DNA from: Agapetus fuscipes
Taxonomy: Eukaryota > Arthropoda > Insecta > Trichoptera > Glossosomatidae
DNA length: 64,000 nt
Direction: 5' to 3'
NCBI GenBank assembly: GCA_951799405.1
Contig: OX637343.1
Location: 5,766,001-5,830,000 of the forward strand
Shown here one piece after another: positions 20,609-32,206 of this stretch. How positions within the stretch are numbered: the first letter of the stretch is position 1; the number at the start of each line of letters is the position of its first letter. The notes under the pieces were generated by a model that was given only the letters and a program-made list of their open reading frames with translations, was not told where the DNA came from and did no database searches. The position numbers and the translations under genes were made by a program.

Positions 20609-21538
20609 TCAAATAGGTATATAGGTACTTGTTTCTTCAAGTATGTAACTTCTATGCTCGCGGTAATAGATACTTGTGAAAATCATCCCGTACGCAATGT
20701 GGTGGAAACATTTTTGAATTGGGAATTTATCAGATATTTTCATACTTTCAACAACACTCGTAACAAAAACCGTTACCATAGTGATTTCATGGGTTTCCAT
20801 GGTAATTTGTACATAGATTGAAGACGGGTTAGAGACACGTTGCTTACATAGAAAATAACAAAAGCATTTCATATGTCGTGAGCGAGACAGCACTATTTAA
20901 AATGTATGGTGTCAAAGACGTTGCATCGTGCCGATTGATACTAAATCCCATTTATAGCCCCTCCATTGAATATACCTCCATGGTTTCACAGGCGGTTATG
21001 TTGAATTTATGGGCCTCATACTAGAATTAAAAAATGTTTTAGTTATGCCAATAAATGTTGAAGAAACTATATAGGTGGTGAACAAATCGATCAAGCTTCA
21101 GACACTAGCACCATCAAAATAAAGGGGAGAAGGATGGAGACTCTAACTATACGATAGAAAGTTGCACAGGCTGGCCTAAGATTCTGGCATAATAATTTCC
21201 ATTTTATGTAACATTTATGTAACAGAATTCAATATTGCAAGTATAACAATCAGGTCCGCATATTTGAAGAAGACATTCAACTTATAAGCTGGAACTGTGA
21301 ATTATGAAGATTTTCGGCAGTAACTTTGTGAAAGTCCATTTTAACAGAAAATGCAAATTTGGAACATCCTTCGAAAAATAATTTCCGATATTTTGCTACT
21401 GCGGATAAACCTCAGCTAACAATGGCACATAATGTCATTGTTATTTGACTCTTATCCGCCGAGACGAAAATGTATTTTTTAACTTCCTTTATAACTTGAA
21501 TTATTTACAACTTTTCAAATGAATTACCATTTACCATA

Positions 21539-21759
21539 ATATATTCATTTAAAGCTCTCAGATGCATGCCCACAAACAAACACGTGTAGTTCGCGCGTAC
21601 AAATGCTGAATGTGTTCTTACAAATAAAATCCAAACCTCAAATGAACATAAGCGCTACAACTTTTTCCGACCTTTCCTAACACAGGGGTGACATTGGCAA
21701 AGTGAACCATTTTTTACAGTATGAGTGGTCAGTCTCATACTAACCTATAAGTCAAGGAA
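21539..21759 (-). repeat. R1 repeat, tail-less copy
   Basis: A reverse-strand R1 from ATATTCATTTAAAGCTCTCA to CTAACCTATAAGTCAAGG; the tandem tail is missing. Confidence 0.75.
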
Positions 21760-21825
21760 TACAAATAATAAATAACGTTTAAGTATAAAAAAAGAACAAA
21801 ACCATAAAAAGAAATCTATACAAAA

Positions 21826-22258
21826 AAGTCAATAATTTCCTATCCAAAAAATGTAACAAATTAATAAACCAACATTACAAATCAACATTGCAGGTTAGCC
21901 GCCACTTCTTCCTGTCGTTGCATACTTCTTTCATTTCATCCAGAGTCATTACCTTTTTCATAAAAGCCCTCCTCTTATTATGACTCTTTCATTCGCTATT
22001 TCAAAAATTTGATCCATCTATACTTTTCTCGGTCTTCCTCTACCACGACATCCATCTATTCTTGCAACATATACTTTCTTCGTCAGTCTTTCATCACTCA
22101 TTCTCTCCATATGCCCGAACCATCTTAGCAAACTTCTTTTAATCTTCAATTTCACACTTTTTCTTACACCACATTCTGCTCTTACAAGATCATTCCTCAC
22201 CCTGTCACTTCGTTTTTTTCCCAATCATACTTCTTAGATAGTCCATTTCTGAAATCAT
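21826..22258 (-). pseudogene. LINE C-terminal fragment
   Basis: The reverse strand encodes MGKKRSDRVRNDLVRAECGV, LLRWFGHMERMSDERLTKKV and GCRGRGRPRKV, then is broken before the last residues. It is closely related to 5661-6399, including the non-coding 3' flank. Confidence 0.8.
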
Positions 22259-23277
22259 CTTCCTTAAAATAATTTCAGTCATTCATAATTACAACATTTA
22301 ACGAAATAAAAAACAAGGTCGCGAAATAAATATGTAGGTACCTTTGTAAAGTAAAAAGTAAAAAGAAATATACCTAGCAATAACAAAATAAATAAAAAAA
22401 TATAATTGTTTTCATTTCTCTTTCTAAGAATGAAACAATTATTTTACAAGTTCAATTTTTACTATTTACGAAAAATAAATATTTTCGAGTTTTAATGCCA
22501 CAAAAATTTCAAAATTACTAAAAAATATAAAGGGGCGCCTGCGGCGCCCCTTCACACCTGGCGCCCTGGGCGGTCGCCCGACCGCGCCCAACCCTAGCGC
22601 CGGCCCTGCGCACATGTTTATTTTAACACAGTTACCGGTTGCATAATGTAACATTATGCAACGGGTGTAGAAATGTATGGCATTGTGATTGCGTTAGCCG
22701 TTTTGTAATTAGTAAATTACCAAATGGGAGTAGAAAAAATATATTATACGCACATTCCATAACTAGATTTTATATCCATTAGGTTTTAAACAATTTTTTT
22801 ACTCACTTAAATACTCGTCACTAAAGAGAAAAATGTATTAGTTATTTTACAAAAAACAAAAAACGTAAACAGTTATATCTATCTGAATATAGTATACTTG
22901 CCTGGATTTTGTTTATAAACATTGGTACACACGCGCGGTACGAGAGATCGATCTGTTCTGATGAAATATTTGAGAAAGAATATTTTCAAAATATGTATAA
23001 TATGAGATTTTATTAGTGTACCTATAATGTAAGCAACAAAAAAGTTTGAAAAATTTGAACACCGATGTCAGGGGAAGCTTTAAACTTCGATGACATGCAT
23101 AGATGCCAGCCGCACTGTATGCAAGTTACGTCATGACATCTATGCATGCCAGCCGCAGCCAAAGGGTTAATGGTCTGCAATTTAAAAAATACTGAGCATA
23201 TCGCACCCTCGCTCAGAGATCAACTCTCCAACAGGGTGGGACTGTCAATTAGGCCGTCAATACTTTTGTTTGATTTT

Positions 23278-23640
23278 TCTGGTCGAAAGTTCAGTTAGTA
23301 GATTGCTTGCGTTCCATGTCAAAGGGCTAGGGTTGGATCCCCACCCAGGGTGCCAGACAGGATTTTCTGTTTCTGTGTTTTCTTGAACCCAAAATCATCA
23401 TATTGACAAGCCCTATTATTCCTTGACTTATAGGTTGGTATGAGACTGACCACACTTACTGTAAAAAATAGTTCACTTTGCCAATGTCACCCCTGTTTCA
23501 GGGAAGGTCGGCAAGAGTTGCAGGGTTCCCTACTCCGCCTCCATGAGAAATGAGAACCCACTTCTGGAGCAGGAAAGCCTCCACTTGGAGAGAAATGGTT
23601 GGCGTCAGGCTGTCCCCTTACCTGTGAAGATGACTAACTC
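23278..23640 (+). mobile_element. SINE-A copy split by an R1 fragment
   Basis: The degenerate tRNA-like head (23278-23345) and body are interrupted by an R1 5' portion (23421-23526), then resume as CTCCGCCTCCATGAGAAATG and GAAATGGTTGGCGTCAGGC. It ends just upstream of PMCA exon 9. Confidence 0.7.
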
Positions 23641-23655
23641 TAGCCCTATTTCCAG

Positions 23656-23818
23656 ATGTGCTTTCATCTATGGTCACGATGGCCACCTGGAGAAGTTTAC
23701 CCGTGACATGCAGGAGCGCCTGCTGCACCAGGTCATCGAGCCCATGGCCTGCGACGGCCTCAGGACCATATCCGTGGCCTTCAGGGACTTTGTGCCGGGG
23801 AAAGCTGAAATCAATCAG
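23656..23818 (+). CDS. PMCA: PMCA exon 9: nucleotide-binding domain, C-terminal half
   Basis: Begins with the last base of a Lys codon and reads CAFIYGHDGHLEKFTRDMQE, then VIEPMACDGLRTISVAFRDF and VPGKAEINQ. The MACDGLRTI block is typical of PMCA N domains. Acceptor CTATTTCCAG, donor CAG|GTATGA, phase 0 out. A SINE-A copy ends only about 20 nt upstream, so the acceptor's upstream context is largely repeat-derived. Confidence 0.96.
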
Positions 23819-23931
23819 GTATGACTGGAATGCTTTCAGAAAAATAAACAGAACTAAAACAGTCTGCACGGCACAAGAGGGTGTGTGTGACTGTGGTTAT
23901 ACAGACAACTCCCTTGCTCTTTAGTTCTAAT

Positions 23932-24449
23932 TAGTGTTGCAACGAATATTCGGTAACTATTAGGTATTCAGCGTATTCGGCTACTTTTTCACCATTCAGC
24001 CGAATACCGAATAGTAACATTTTGGCCGAATATTTGGCGTGCCGAATACCAATACGAATACTAAAAGGAATAATAATTCCGATGCTCTCTCTATTACCAT
24101 TGTGTGGTGCAATTTGAGTTGAACATTTGAAAACAGAATTTCGAATACTGTTTCATTTCTTACCTGTACGAATATTTAAAATCTAAAAGAGGCAGGTTGT
24201 GACGAAGAAAGGCTATCTTGTCAGCGTTATCTGGAAGCAGGCGATTACTTTTTTCTTCATAAACGTTTCCAACTTCCTTCCTGTAGTCTCTCGCCATGAC
24301 GCGCGGGATTTAATGGGGTGAGCTGGGCAACCAATAGTGAAAGCTCGGAAGGCGGTGGACAGCCGCCGAATATTCGATATTCGGTTGGGCTTCATGCCGA
24401 AAATTCATTATTCGGCAAATGACTGAATACACTATTTGTTGCATCACTA
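23932..24449. mobile_element. Non-autonomous hAT-like element rich in CCGAATA motifs
   Basis: Ends TAGTGTTGCAACGAATATTC and ATTTGTTGCATCACTA are inverted. The interior repeats CCGAATA/TATTCGG many times. The flanks GTTCTAAT and GGACTAAT agree at six of eight positions, which would be an aged 8-bp duplication. Confidence 0.7.
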
Positions 24450-25046
24450 GGACTAATACATTAACTTTAAAAAGTTGTATTACCAATCGCCATTGTCTTG
24501 ATGCAAACAGTCCTAACAGTTTCCTGTCAATTTGGTCAAATCCCCATGAGCAGCTTAACCAAACATTTCTAGAGCAATGTTTTCGTACATTTTAGATGAA
24601 AAAAAGAAAATTATTCTAATCCGATTAACTTCAAACATCACTGGAACCATTTTGAGAATATTTTGCGTGTTTCTTTTAAATCTAAAGTATAGAATTCATT
24701 AAGCTGCTCAGGAGTCCATTCCTCACGTAGCTCATCACAATTGTTAGAAGTTTAAAAAATTATTCAAAGATTCAGGTCTATAATCTGTAATCTAAGTGGT
24801 AAAGATACATAACATTTAAGATTCATATCAATTGCATTCCCATAAACAGACACATATAAGTTGGTGCTTACATGCCGCATGTGGACTTACAACATAAAAA
24901 CCCAATCTCAAATGAACGTAATCCATTTTTTCCATTTTTGTCTTATCGGCTGCTGATGCCTACGTCCAGGAGTAAACTGAGAAAAGTTGAGGAAGGAAGA
25001 TCGTAAAGGTCCAGGCTTCAAGTCCTAATGTGTGCATATTTTCCAG

Positions 25047-25148
25047 GTCCACATTGACTCGGAGCCCAACTGGGATGATGAAGACAACATCTGCAACAAC
25101 CTGACTTGCCTCTGCGTAGTCGGAATCGAAGATCCTGTCCGACCTGAG
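25047..25148 (+). CDS. PMCA: PMCA exon 10: return into P domain (EDPVRPE)
   Basis: Thirty-four codons: [20 protein letters not shown] followed by [14 protein letters not shown]. The DPxRPE motif marks the return of the chain from the nucleotide-binding domain to the phosphorylation domain in P2 ATPases. Acceptor ATTTTCCAG, donor GAG|GTGAAT, phase 0 at both ends. Confidence 0.95.
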
Positions 25149-26356
25149 GTGAATACACATTTTCTTCATATTTATTATACATAACTTATATAATCTTTGT
25201 GCTTCCTCTTGTAATATTTCAACATTTGCTTATTAAATTTATATGTATTTTTATTTTTATTTGTCTCCTTTTTTTACAGCAACAAAAAACAGGCACAAAT
25301 TTGATAGCTGCATTCAAATGTTTTCATTCCTAATTTGAAATATTGAAATTGGTGGTAGGTAAACAAAAAATAGATATTTACATATCTACCTACCTGTATT
25401 TTATAGAAGTGTTGAAATGCAGATCTATAAAATCTTAATTTTTTCTCCATTAATATTAATTCATTTGCTTTATTTACTTTCATGTAAGTATTTCTATTTT
25501 TCTCCATTATTTTGTCAAAAAACTAAACAAAATGCAAAAATCGGTTTGACACAAATTTGAAAACGGAATAGTGTTGATATCTGCATTCAAATGTTGTCAT
25601 TCCTAATTTGAAATATTGAAAATGGCTGGTAGGTAGGGATACAAAAAAAGATGTTTATCTACCTACCTGTTTTTTTTCTATTAGCTATCAATGCTATCAT
25701 ATTCTTATAAACATTTATGGACTCCGCTAATGAGTAATTCCAGGTCAATTCAACCAAATCATTTTTCATGACTTTCTCCGATTTTCTTGAAATTTGGTAA
25801 ACACACAGATACTACTTCAAATAGAAACCGTGATTTTTTTTAGATTTTTGTGAGGAATAGTTTCTGAAATATGGGGTCACCAATATTTGACCCCGGGTGA
25901 CCTCGTTTGCGTATCGCGCCACGATTTTCTCAATAGATTCTTCCCTAATTATGCTACAGACCTCAATGAGGGCTCATTTTAAAGCTATTGAAAAGTTGTA
26001 TGCAGAAAATATCATACACATACATTTTAATGGTAACATCTGGAGTTGTATGTTCTTACATCTGTTGGAGGTCAAAGGTCAATAGCTAAAATACTCCATC
26101 TTGGATTGTGCTGTAACTTTACATTATTAAAGTACATACGTGTATAAACAATTCCTGAAAATTTCAGCCTGTTATATTCAGGAGTTATTTAGTAATAAAT
26201 TATTCTTTCTATAATATGTCAAGTAATAGCTGCATTGTAGTGTCACTATAGGCCTACACAGCACAATTGTGTCCTGTATTTTAAATCCATCTTGTTTTTT
26301 CTGGACAAAATGTTGTCAATATTGTTTGGTTATACTTATGATGTTAGTGTTGATAA

Positions 26357-27272
26357 ATGTGTTTACTTATAAGTTATATGTTAATTCCTCAATTCACATT
26401 TCCTCAATCCCATCAGCAGCCTGATTGTCACTTAGGACTTTGCCAATATTGCCCAGGGACAACTAAGTTGAGAGATGATTTGGAAACGTTGTTCGATGAA
26501 AACATAATTGATGAAGTGTCTTATAAACAATGGCAGACAACCGATCGGTGCAATCTCGATACGGTCCAAAAAACAACAGGAGACTTCATCGATTCATTCC
26601 TTGATAAACTTGAACTTTTACGAAATCACGATTTTATTGCCAAACAGCAGGCTGCTTTTCTTCAGCAAATAAAATCTAAGCTCCAGCCCGGTGAAGTAAT
26701 TGTATCAGGTGACTTCGCAGAAAATTAGAGCTTTATTGTTCAAGATGCAGCACAAGGCTTCCACTGGACCAATAGCCAGGCCACGCTTCACCCATTTGTA
26801 TGTTATTATGTGCATCAGTCAAAACTAGAGTATACTAGTTATGTATTTATATCCGATTCACTTGTTCACGACACAGTAGCAGTTTACACCTTTCAAAAAC
26901 TACTAATTCCTCTTCTCCAGCAAAAAATCCAACATTTAACCAAAGTACTTTATTTCTCTGATGGAGCCGCATCACAGTATAAAAACAAGAAAAATTTTGC
27001 TAATCTGTGTCATCATGAACTTGATTTTGGTATTCAAGCTGAATGGCATTTATTTGCCACATCACACGGCAAAGGGCCGTGTGATGGAGTTGGTGGGTCG
27101 GTAAAGAGGCTAGCAGCTAGAGCAAGTCTCCAACGACCAAGTGAGAACCAAATAATGACTGCTCATGACATGTTTCTATGGGCAAAAGACAATCTCAAAA
27201 GCAGTGTTTTCGAGTTTGTGCCAACTGAAGATATTGAAGGCAATAGGCAAATATTAAATAATGGTTTCAACC
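26357..27272 (+). pseudogene. Transposase-like ORF, central part, one in-frame stop
   Basis: Reads CHLGLCQYCPGTTKLRDDLE, GEVIVSGDFAEN then TAG at 26726, and in the same phase resumes with SFIVQDAAQGFHWTNSQATL, LYFSDGAASQYKNKKNFANL and FATSHGKGPCDGVGGSVKRL. GDFAEN and YFSDGAASQYKN look like the Asp-bearing strands of an RNase-H-fold DDE/D transposase. Very similar uncharacterised proteins are common in insect genomes. The N terminus is missing. The frame runs unbroken into a hAT insertion. Confidence 0.7.
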
Positions 27273-29466
27273 AGTGGCGGCTCCAGCTAAGGTGCATCGG
27301 TGCATTGCACCTCCTGTAAGAATGCCACGACCCATCACTTACAATTTTGTTCCCCATAAAATATCCTCTGTGTCAAGTCCTATTTTACATTTATCATTAT
27401 TTTACATATTATACAGCTCTACGAACATGTAAAGACTACGAGTTGCTAGGTATTTAAATGTATAATATTATCGCGTGCATATGTGGCAATGCCCCATACT
27501 TCCTTCTATGAAGTCCATACATTTATTGAAAAAACAGCTCAAACGGTGAATACTGAGGTGCCTGTACATTTTTAGATAGCAGCTCCGGCACTGCACGCTT
27601 TTCCTAGGTAAGTGACATGACATGAACGGAGAAGAATTGTGACAAAACTTTTTTTTTTTATTCTACCAAAGGAACTCTTATGTTCAGAGCATATCCAACT
27701 CTTTGTTTAAAAGACTTCAATATTCGTCATTTAAAACAAAACTATAAAGTATTTCCTGACACTTAACTATTGCGTTTACAAAAAAAATAATGAAAACTGA
27801 AACGCTCACAACAGATGCTGCTTTAGTATCAATAAAAATCTTCGCATAAAGTATGTTTGTGTTTTACCATAAAGCTCTATACTTAAAATATAATTCAAAT
27901 ACAATGCTTTATTGTTAGCCAGGATACAAATTGTTTATTTTAAGATCAAGTTAAGGCCGACAAAAACTCATTACTTTTTAATTTATCGACGTTTTTATTA
28001 TTTGCTTGAGGATTCCATTCCTAGTGAAAAATATTCAGTCGTGGTCAACAAGTGTTTTTTCGAGCATTTTAAGCAAAATAATACAAATGGATAAACTGTG
28101 TTTTAACTGATATGAAACCAACCATCTCTACGCTAGTGGCGGTCAGCGTCAGTCAGCGTCTTTACTCTGTTCTGTGATTGCATATTTATTTTTATATTCT
28201 CAGCATTCCCTACTTTCTTCGTGAGTTCTCTTATTTTTTTCAGTCTGCAGATTTCAATCATTTGAAATTTTGCTTATTTAATCAATTTATTAATTTGTCA
28301 GTCTTGCTCTTCCACGCTTTCCTTGGGGATCATCTTTGTGCACTATTTTTATCAGTCGTGAATCGTCCATTATTTGTAGATGCTCAACTAAACTCTTTGC
28401 CCAGCTATACGCCCAATTGTACTCTTTTGTACCATCACTCATATTCTCCACTATAACGTACTTTAAAATATCTCTTTAAACTAATCATCCATACTTTAAA
28501 GTATGGATGATTAGTTTTGTCAAAGGTTGCAAATCTCTGAACTTGCTAATCTTGCAGAACAATACATTCTTGTTATTTTTAAGAATGTAAGTACAAGATG
28601 ATGTCACAGATCTTTCCTCCTCCTGCTCCATAATCTTAATTTAATTTAAATTCAGTTAAGTTGGATTTTTCTCCGGAGCAGACCTTAGTCCCTTTAATAT
28701 ATTTTCGTATTTTAAGTGACGATATTGAATTTCTTATGTAAATTTATAATTAACACTCATTTGTGAGGTAGATAAAATAAACAAATATTCATGTAAAAGC
28801 TGTGAGGTAGATTAATTATTAAATGGTGTTGGTGTGAAGGAAAAGGTTTTATGTGAAGTGTTTTTAAGTGCTATGTTTTGCTGTGTTGTTATGAAGTGAA
28901 TTAATTTGGATTTACCGACGGCGATCATCCCCTCTTTTACACAATGTAAGTCATCGATTATAATATTCGTGCTAACATTTCAGCGAACATTTTCAAGGCC
29001 GGTCAGCGTGAAGTGTATGGTACATTGGGGGGAGTGGGGGAAGAGGTGTAGGCCATAATTATATTGAAAATTTCTGCCACCCAATATTCTGACCCATCGG
29101 CCGTCACTGTCAGCCCCCACGGGAGCTGGGAAACCTCCACGTCAACCGGAGTGGTTGGCGTAAGGACTGCCCCCTTACCTGTAAAAATAAATAAGTTACA
29201 CTCGTCACGGGAAAAATGCGGCAAGAAGTTACACTATATATGTGGCTTAGTAAAAAAAACTTGCTTCAAATACATTTAATTGTTGTAATTGTTTGTTATA
29301 TGCAACAAAACGGGTGTAGGTACGTTCTCGTGTATACCTAAATAAAATATTTATAATATGTATGTATTTCTTGCAACTTTCATTCCAAGCAAAATGGAAA
29401 ATAAAAGAAAAAATGTAAATGCAGAAATTATGAACTGCCAACATTTCTAATGACGAGCCGCCTCTG
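27272..29466. mobile_element. 2.2-kb hAT-type element inside the transposase ORF, TSD GTTTCAAC
   Basis: Ends CAGTGGCGGCTCCAG and GACGAGCCGCCTCTG are inverted. Perfect 8-bp duplications GTTTCAAC are at 27264-27271 and 29467-29474. No transposase is recognised inside. It carries a 40-bp perfect palindrome and a 3' SINE-A piece (29098-29255). Confidence 0.88.
28478..28517. repeat. 40-bp perfect palindrome
   Basis: AAACTAATCATCCATACTTT is followed immediately by its exact reverse complement, with no loop. It lies in the middle of the 2.2-kb hAT element. Confidence 0.95.
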
Positions 29467-29474
29467 GTTTCAAC

Positions 29475-29946
29475 CTACTCCAACCTATTACTGGGACTCG
29501 CAGTTTCCATGCATTTATTCCAACTTCAACAAATACTTTGATAGTGTAACAGTTTTCCACTTCAGATTCAAACGAAGAGGTGGTAACTAATAAGTAATAA
29601 GAATACTAATAAGAAAGGTAACTAATAGGTAACAACTAATAAGAATGTATCTTTTGGCGAGGTGAATGAGTTTGTTATGGTTAATTTCGAAGGCCAATGG
29701 TGGCTTGGATTTGTATTGAAGAAAATGAAGACTTCGAATGAACTGCAAATCAGATTCCTGTATCCAAATGGACCTTCACCTTCCTTCACATATCCAGCAA
29801 GGGATGACGAATTAGTTGTGTCTCTTGAAGATGTTCTTTCAACTGTTTCCGTCGAACTTGGTGGAAGTGGAGGAAGAACATACAAAATGAAAAAGGAAGA
29901 CAGCGACAAATCAACAAGACTTCTTGAGTCAAGATTCAAGAAGTAA
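29475..29946 (+). pseudogene. Transposase-like ORF, C-terminal part
   Basis: Beyond the hAT insertion the frame continues with LQPITGTRSFHAFIP, meets a stop near 29552, then FSTSDSNEEVV. After short TAACTAATAAG repeats it ends with a clean 94-codon stretch: VNEFVMVNFEGQWWLGFVLK through STRLLESRFKK. The last part resembles a small WW-type beta domain found at the end of related insect transposase-like proteins. Gene is non-functional. Confidence 0.65.
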
Positions 29947-30707
29947 GGTAATTTCAATAATTCAATTGTACGAAACAACATTGATAACAGTACACCTTTT
30001 AATTTAATGCTTATTTAAAATACAGGACAAAGTGCTGTGAATAGGGATACCACAATGTGGCTATAACTTCATTTTATTTAAATAATAATTTATTACAAAA
30101 GAACTCCTGAATATAACAGGCTGAAATTTTCAGGAATTGTTTATACATGTATGTACTTTAATAATGTAAAGTTACAGCACAATCCAAGATGGAGTATTTT
30201 AGCTATTGACCTTTGACCTCCAACAGATGTACGAACATACAACTCCAGATGTTACCATTAAAATGTATGTGTATGATATTTTCTGCATACAACTTTTTAA
30301 TAGCTTTAAAATGAGCCCTCATTGAGGTCTGTAGCATAATTAGGGAAGAATCTATTGAGAAAATCGTGGCGCGATACGCAAACGAGGTCACCCGGGGTCA
30401 AATATTGGTGACCCCATATTTCAGAAACTATTCCTCACAAAAATCTAAAAAAAATCACGGTTTCTATTTGAAGTAGTATCTGTCTGTGTACCAAATTTTA
30501 GGAAAATCGGAGTTGGTGAAAAAAAAAAAAACACATATTTTGGTTGATTTCATATGGAATGACTCATTATCAAAATATCCACCGCTATGTGACATCACCC
30601 ATAGCAAAAAAATGGATTCCATTTATAGCTTTGTGAAACACATGCAGTTGACAGTAAGATATGCTTCTATGTTATTTATGCTAAATGCATATATTTTTTT
30701 TACTGTC

Positions 30708-30815
30708 TTTTCAAACTACCTACATAATATTGTATCGAAGTTATGACTCTTTGTCCTGCTCTAGCCTTACCAAGTGAAATATTTTTTTTTCGACAAACTT
30801 CAAATATTCTGAGTC
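30708..30815. repeat. Short repeat shared with 54125-54220
   Basis: Both carry ACATAATATTGTATCGAAGT-like text, TATGACTCTTTGTCCTG and AATATTCTGAGTC in the same order. The class is not recognised. Confidence 0.55.
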
Positions 30816-30912
30816 TATTGCTACTCATGGAATGGCTTTGACAAGAGACACGACCCTCAGCAATGAGGATTAAGATGAATAAGTTCAATAATAGTCTTTT
30901 CCTTGGCTGTAG

Positions 30913-31092
30913 GTGCCAGACGCCATCAGGAAGTGCCAGAAGGCAGGCATCACGGTGCGCATGGTCACAGGAGACAACATCAACACTGCCCGCTCCATCG
31001 CTGGCAAGTGCGGCATCCTCAAGCCCGGAGACGACTACATCATCGTGGAGGGCAAGGAGTTCAACAGGCGCATCAGAGATGCCAATGGAGAT
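30913..31092 (+). CDS. PMCA: PMCA exon 11: P domain, VRMVTGDN
   Basis: Sixty codons: [40 protein letters not shown] and [21 protein letters not shown] is the conserved P-domain loop that positions phosphate and Mg2+. The acceptor is GGCTGTAG and the donor GAT|GTGAGG, with phase 0 at both ends. It lies 342 nt downstream of the end of the large DNA transposon that fills most of the preceding intron. Confidence 0.97.
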
Positions 31093-31225
31093 GTGAGGAT
31101 TGTCATCATATTTTTGAGCTTTCAGAGAATATCCCAATTCAGGTTTTGAATTCAAATGAATACCTGAGATAGACCTTGAGATTTAACTTTTACTTTTTTT
31201 TTATATAAAAAAAATAAATGTGAAG

Positions 31226-31465
31226 AGCAATGCAATTCACCAATCTATTCTGTCCGGCCAGAAATAGGTATTAATATTATCAATTAATAATTCATTCTTG
31301 TTTATTTTAATGAATTATGAATTAATAATTAATTAATAAGTAATTACCCAATAACATCTGTTGAACCAGGGTCTAAGTTATGGTCAAATGACCCAAGCGG
31401 GGATCGAACCAACGTAATTATATTCCAAATACGCTAGAAAGATCAGCCCACTTGGCCCCCTCGGC
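31226..31465 (-). mobile_element. SINE-C copy
   Basis: A reverse-strand copy from CACCAATCTATTCTGTCCGG to the tRNA-like head (GGGATCGAACC B-box complement), including the ATTAATAATTAATTAAT stretch. Confidence 0.7.
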
Positions 31466-31680
31466 CATAACACTGACTTTTTTTTGTGTAAACAAGGCTT
31501 TGACATTCTGTCTTCAAGAGTAAGCTCACGCTCCTCTAACCCACAATCTTGAGCAACTATTACCTCTTTCAGTTCAGTTTGTGTCTCCTTCTTGCAAGAG
31601 AAGCGCACTTTTTCTTTAGTTTTTACACAGCAATAAGATCGAAAATCATTTAACATACTCCTATTAGATAAAACTACCAG

Positions 31681-32000
31681 TCCGGTCCATAGCTCAGTTG
31701 GTAGAGTGCTTGCATTCCATGCCGTGAGCTCGGATTCGAATCCCACCGAGGGTGTCAGAAATGATTTCCCGTTTCAGTGTTTATTTCAAACCCCGAAATA
31801 AAATTCCGGCAAGGTTTACTCAGCCTTCACGAGAAATGAGTACCAGCCCTCGCGGGAGCTGGGAAACCCCTACTTCAACTGAAGTGGTTGGCGTAAGGCC
31901 GACCCCTTATCTCTAAAAATTAAAAGGTTTAACTCGCCACATGCGACCCCTTTGGGGATAACACGGCAAGAAGTTACACTATATGTGTAGCTTAGTTGCG
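31681..32000 (+). mobile_element. SINE-A, near full-length copy
   Basis: Head GTCCATAGCTCAGTTGGTAG, B box GGATTCGAATCCC, complete body and the TGTGTAGCTTAGTTGCG end. Confidence 0.85.
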
Positions 32001-32206
32001 TTTTTAGTTGCGTTTTTTACCAACCAACAAACTCAAATCATTCATTTTTGTTTGTGAATATTTTAAAAACATATTTGAGGTTGACCTTGTAAACTGATGA
32101 GCTTAATGAAGAATTTCTCAATTTTTGTACTCGACAACACATTCATAACAAAAAGAGGCTTGCTTACATTAACAAAGCTTATCTACTCGTAACATTTATG
32201 TACCTA

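Larger units (their letters stand above)
18988..22608. mobile_element. 3.6-kb hAT-type element, TSD CGCACATG
   Basis: Ends CAGTGCCGGTTTTAGCACTA and AACCCTAGCGCCGGCCCTG, with GCGCCCTGGGCG shared a little further in on both sides. Perfect 8-bp duplications CGCACATG are at 18980-18987 and 22609-22616. No hAT transposase survives. The interior holds an A-rich stretch, a 216-bp hAT MITE, an R1 copy and a LINE fragment. Confidence 0.85.
25728..30571. mobile_element. 4.8-kb DNA transposon with ~480-bp terminal inverted repeats
   Basis: Arms at 25728-26208 and 30081-30571 are long inverted copies (for example GGGGTCACCAATATTTGACC, GATTCTTCCCTAATTATGCT). Ends read TAATGAGTAATTCC and GGAATGACTCATTA. 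Between them is a decayed transposase (26357-27272 and 29475-29946) split by a hAT element. The palindromic ends leave the duplication ambiguous (TA is possible). The superfamily name is not known to me. Confidence 0.8.

Noticed and set aside
28178..28456. 92-codon forward frame inside the 2.2-kb hAT element
   Set aside because: Low-complexity Phe/Leu-rich reading with no hAT transposase motifs.
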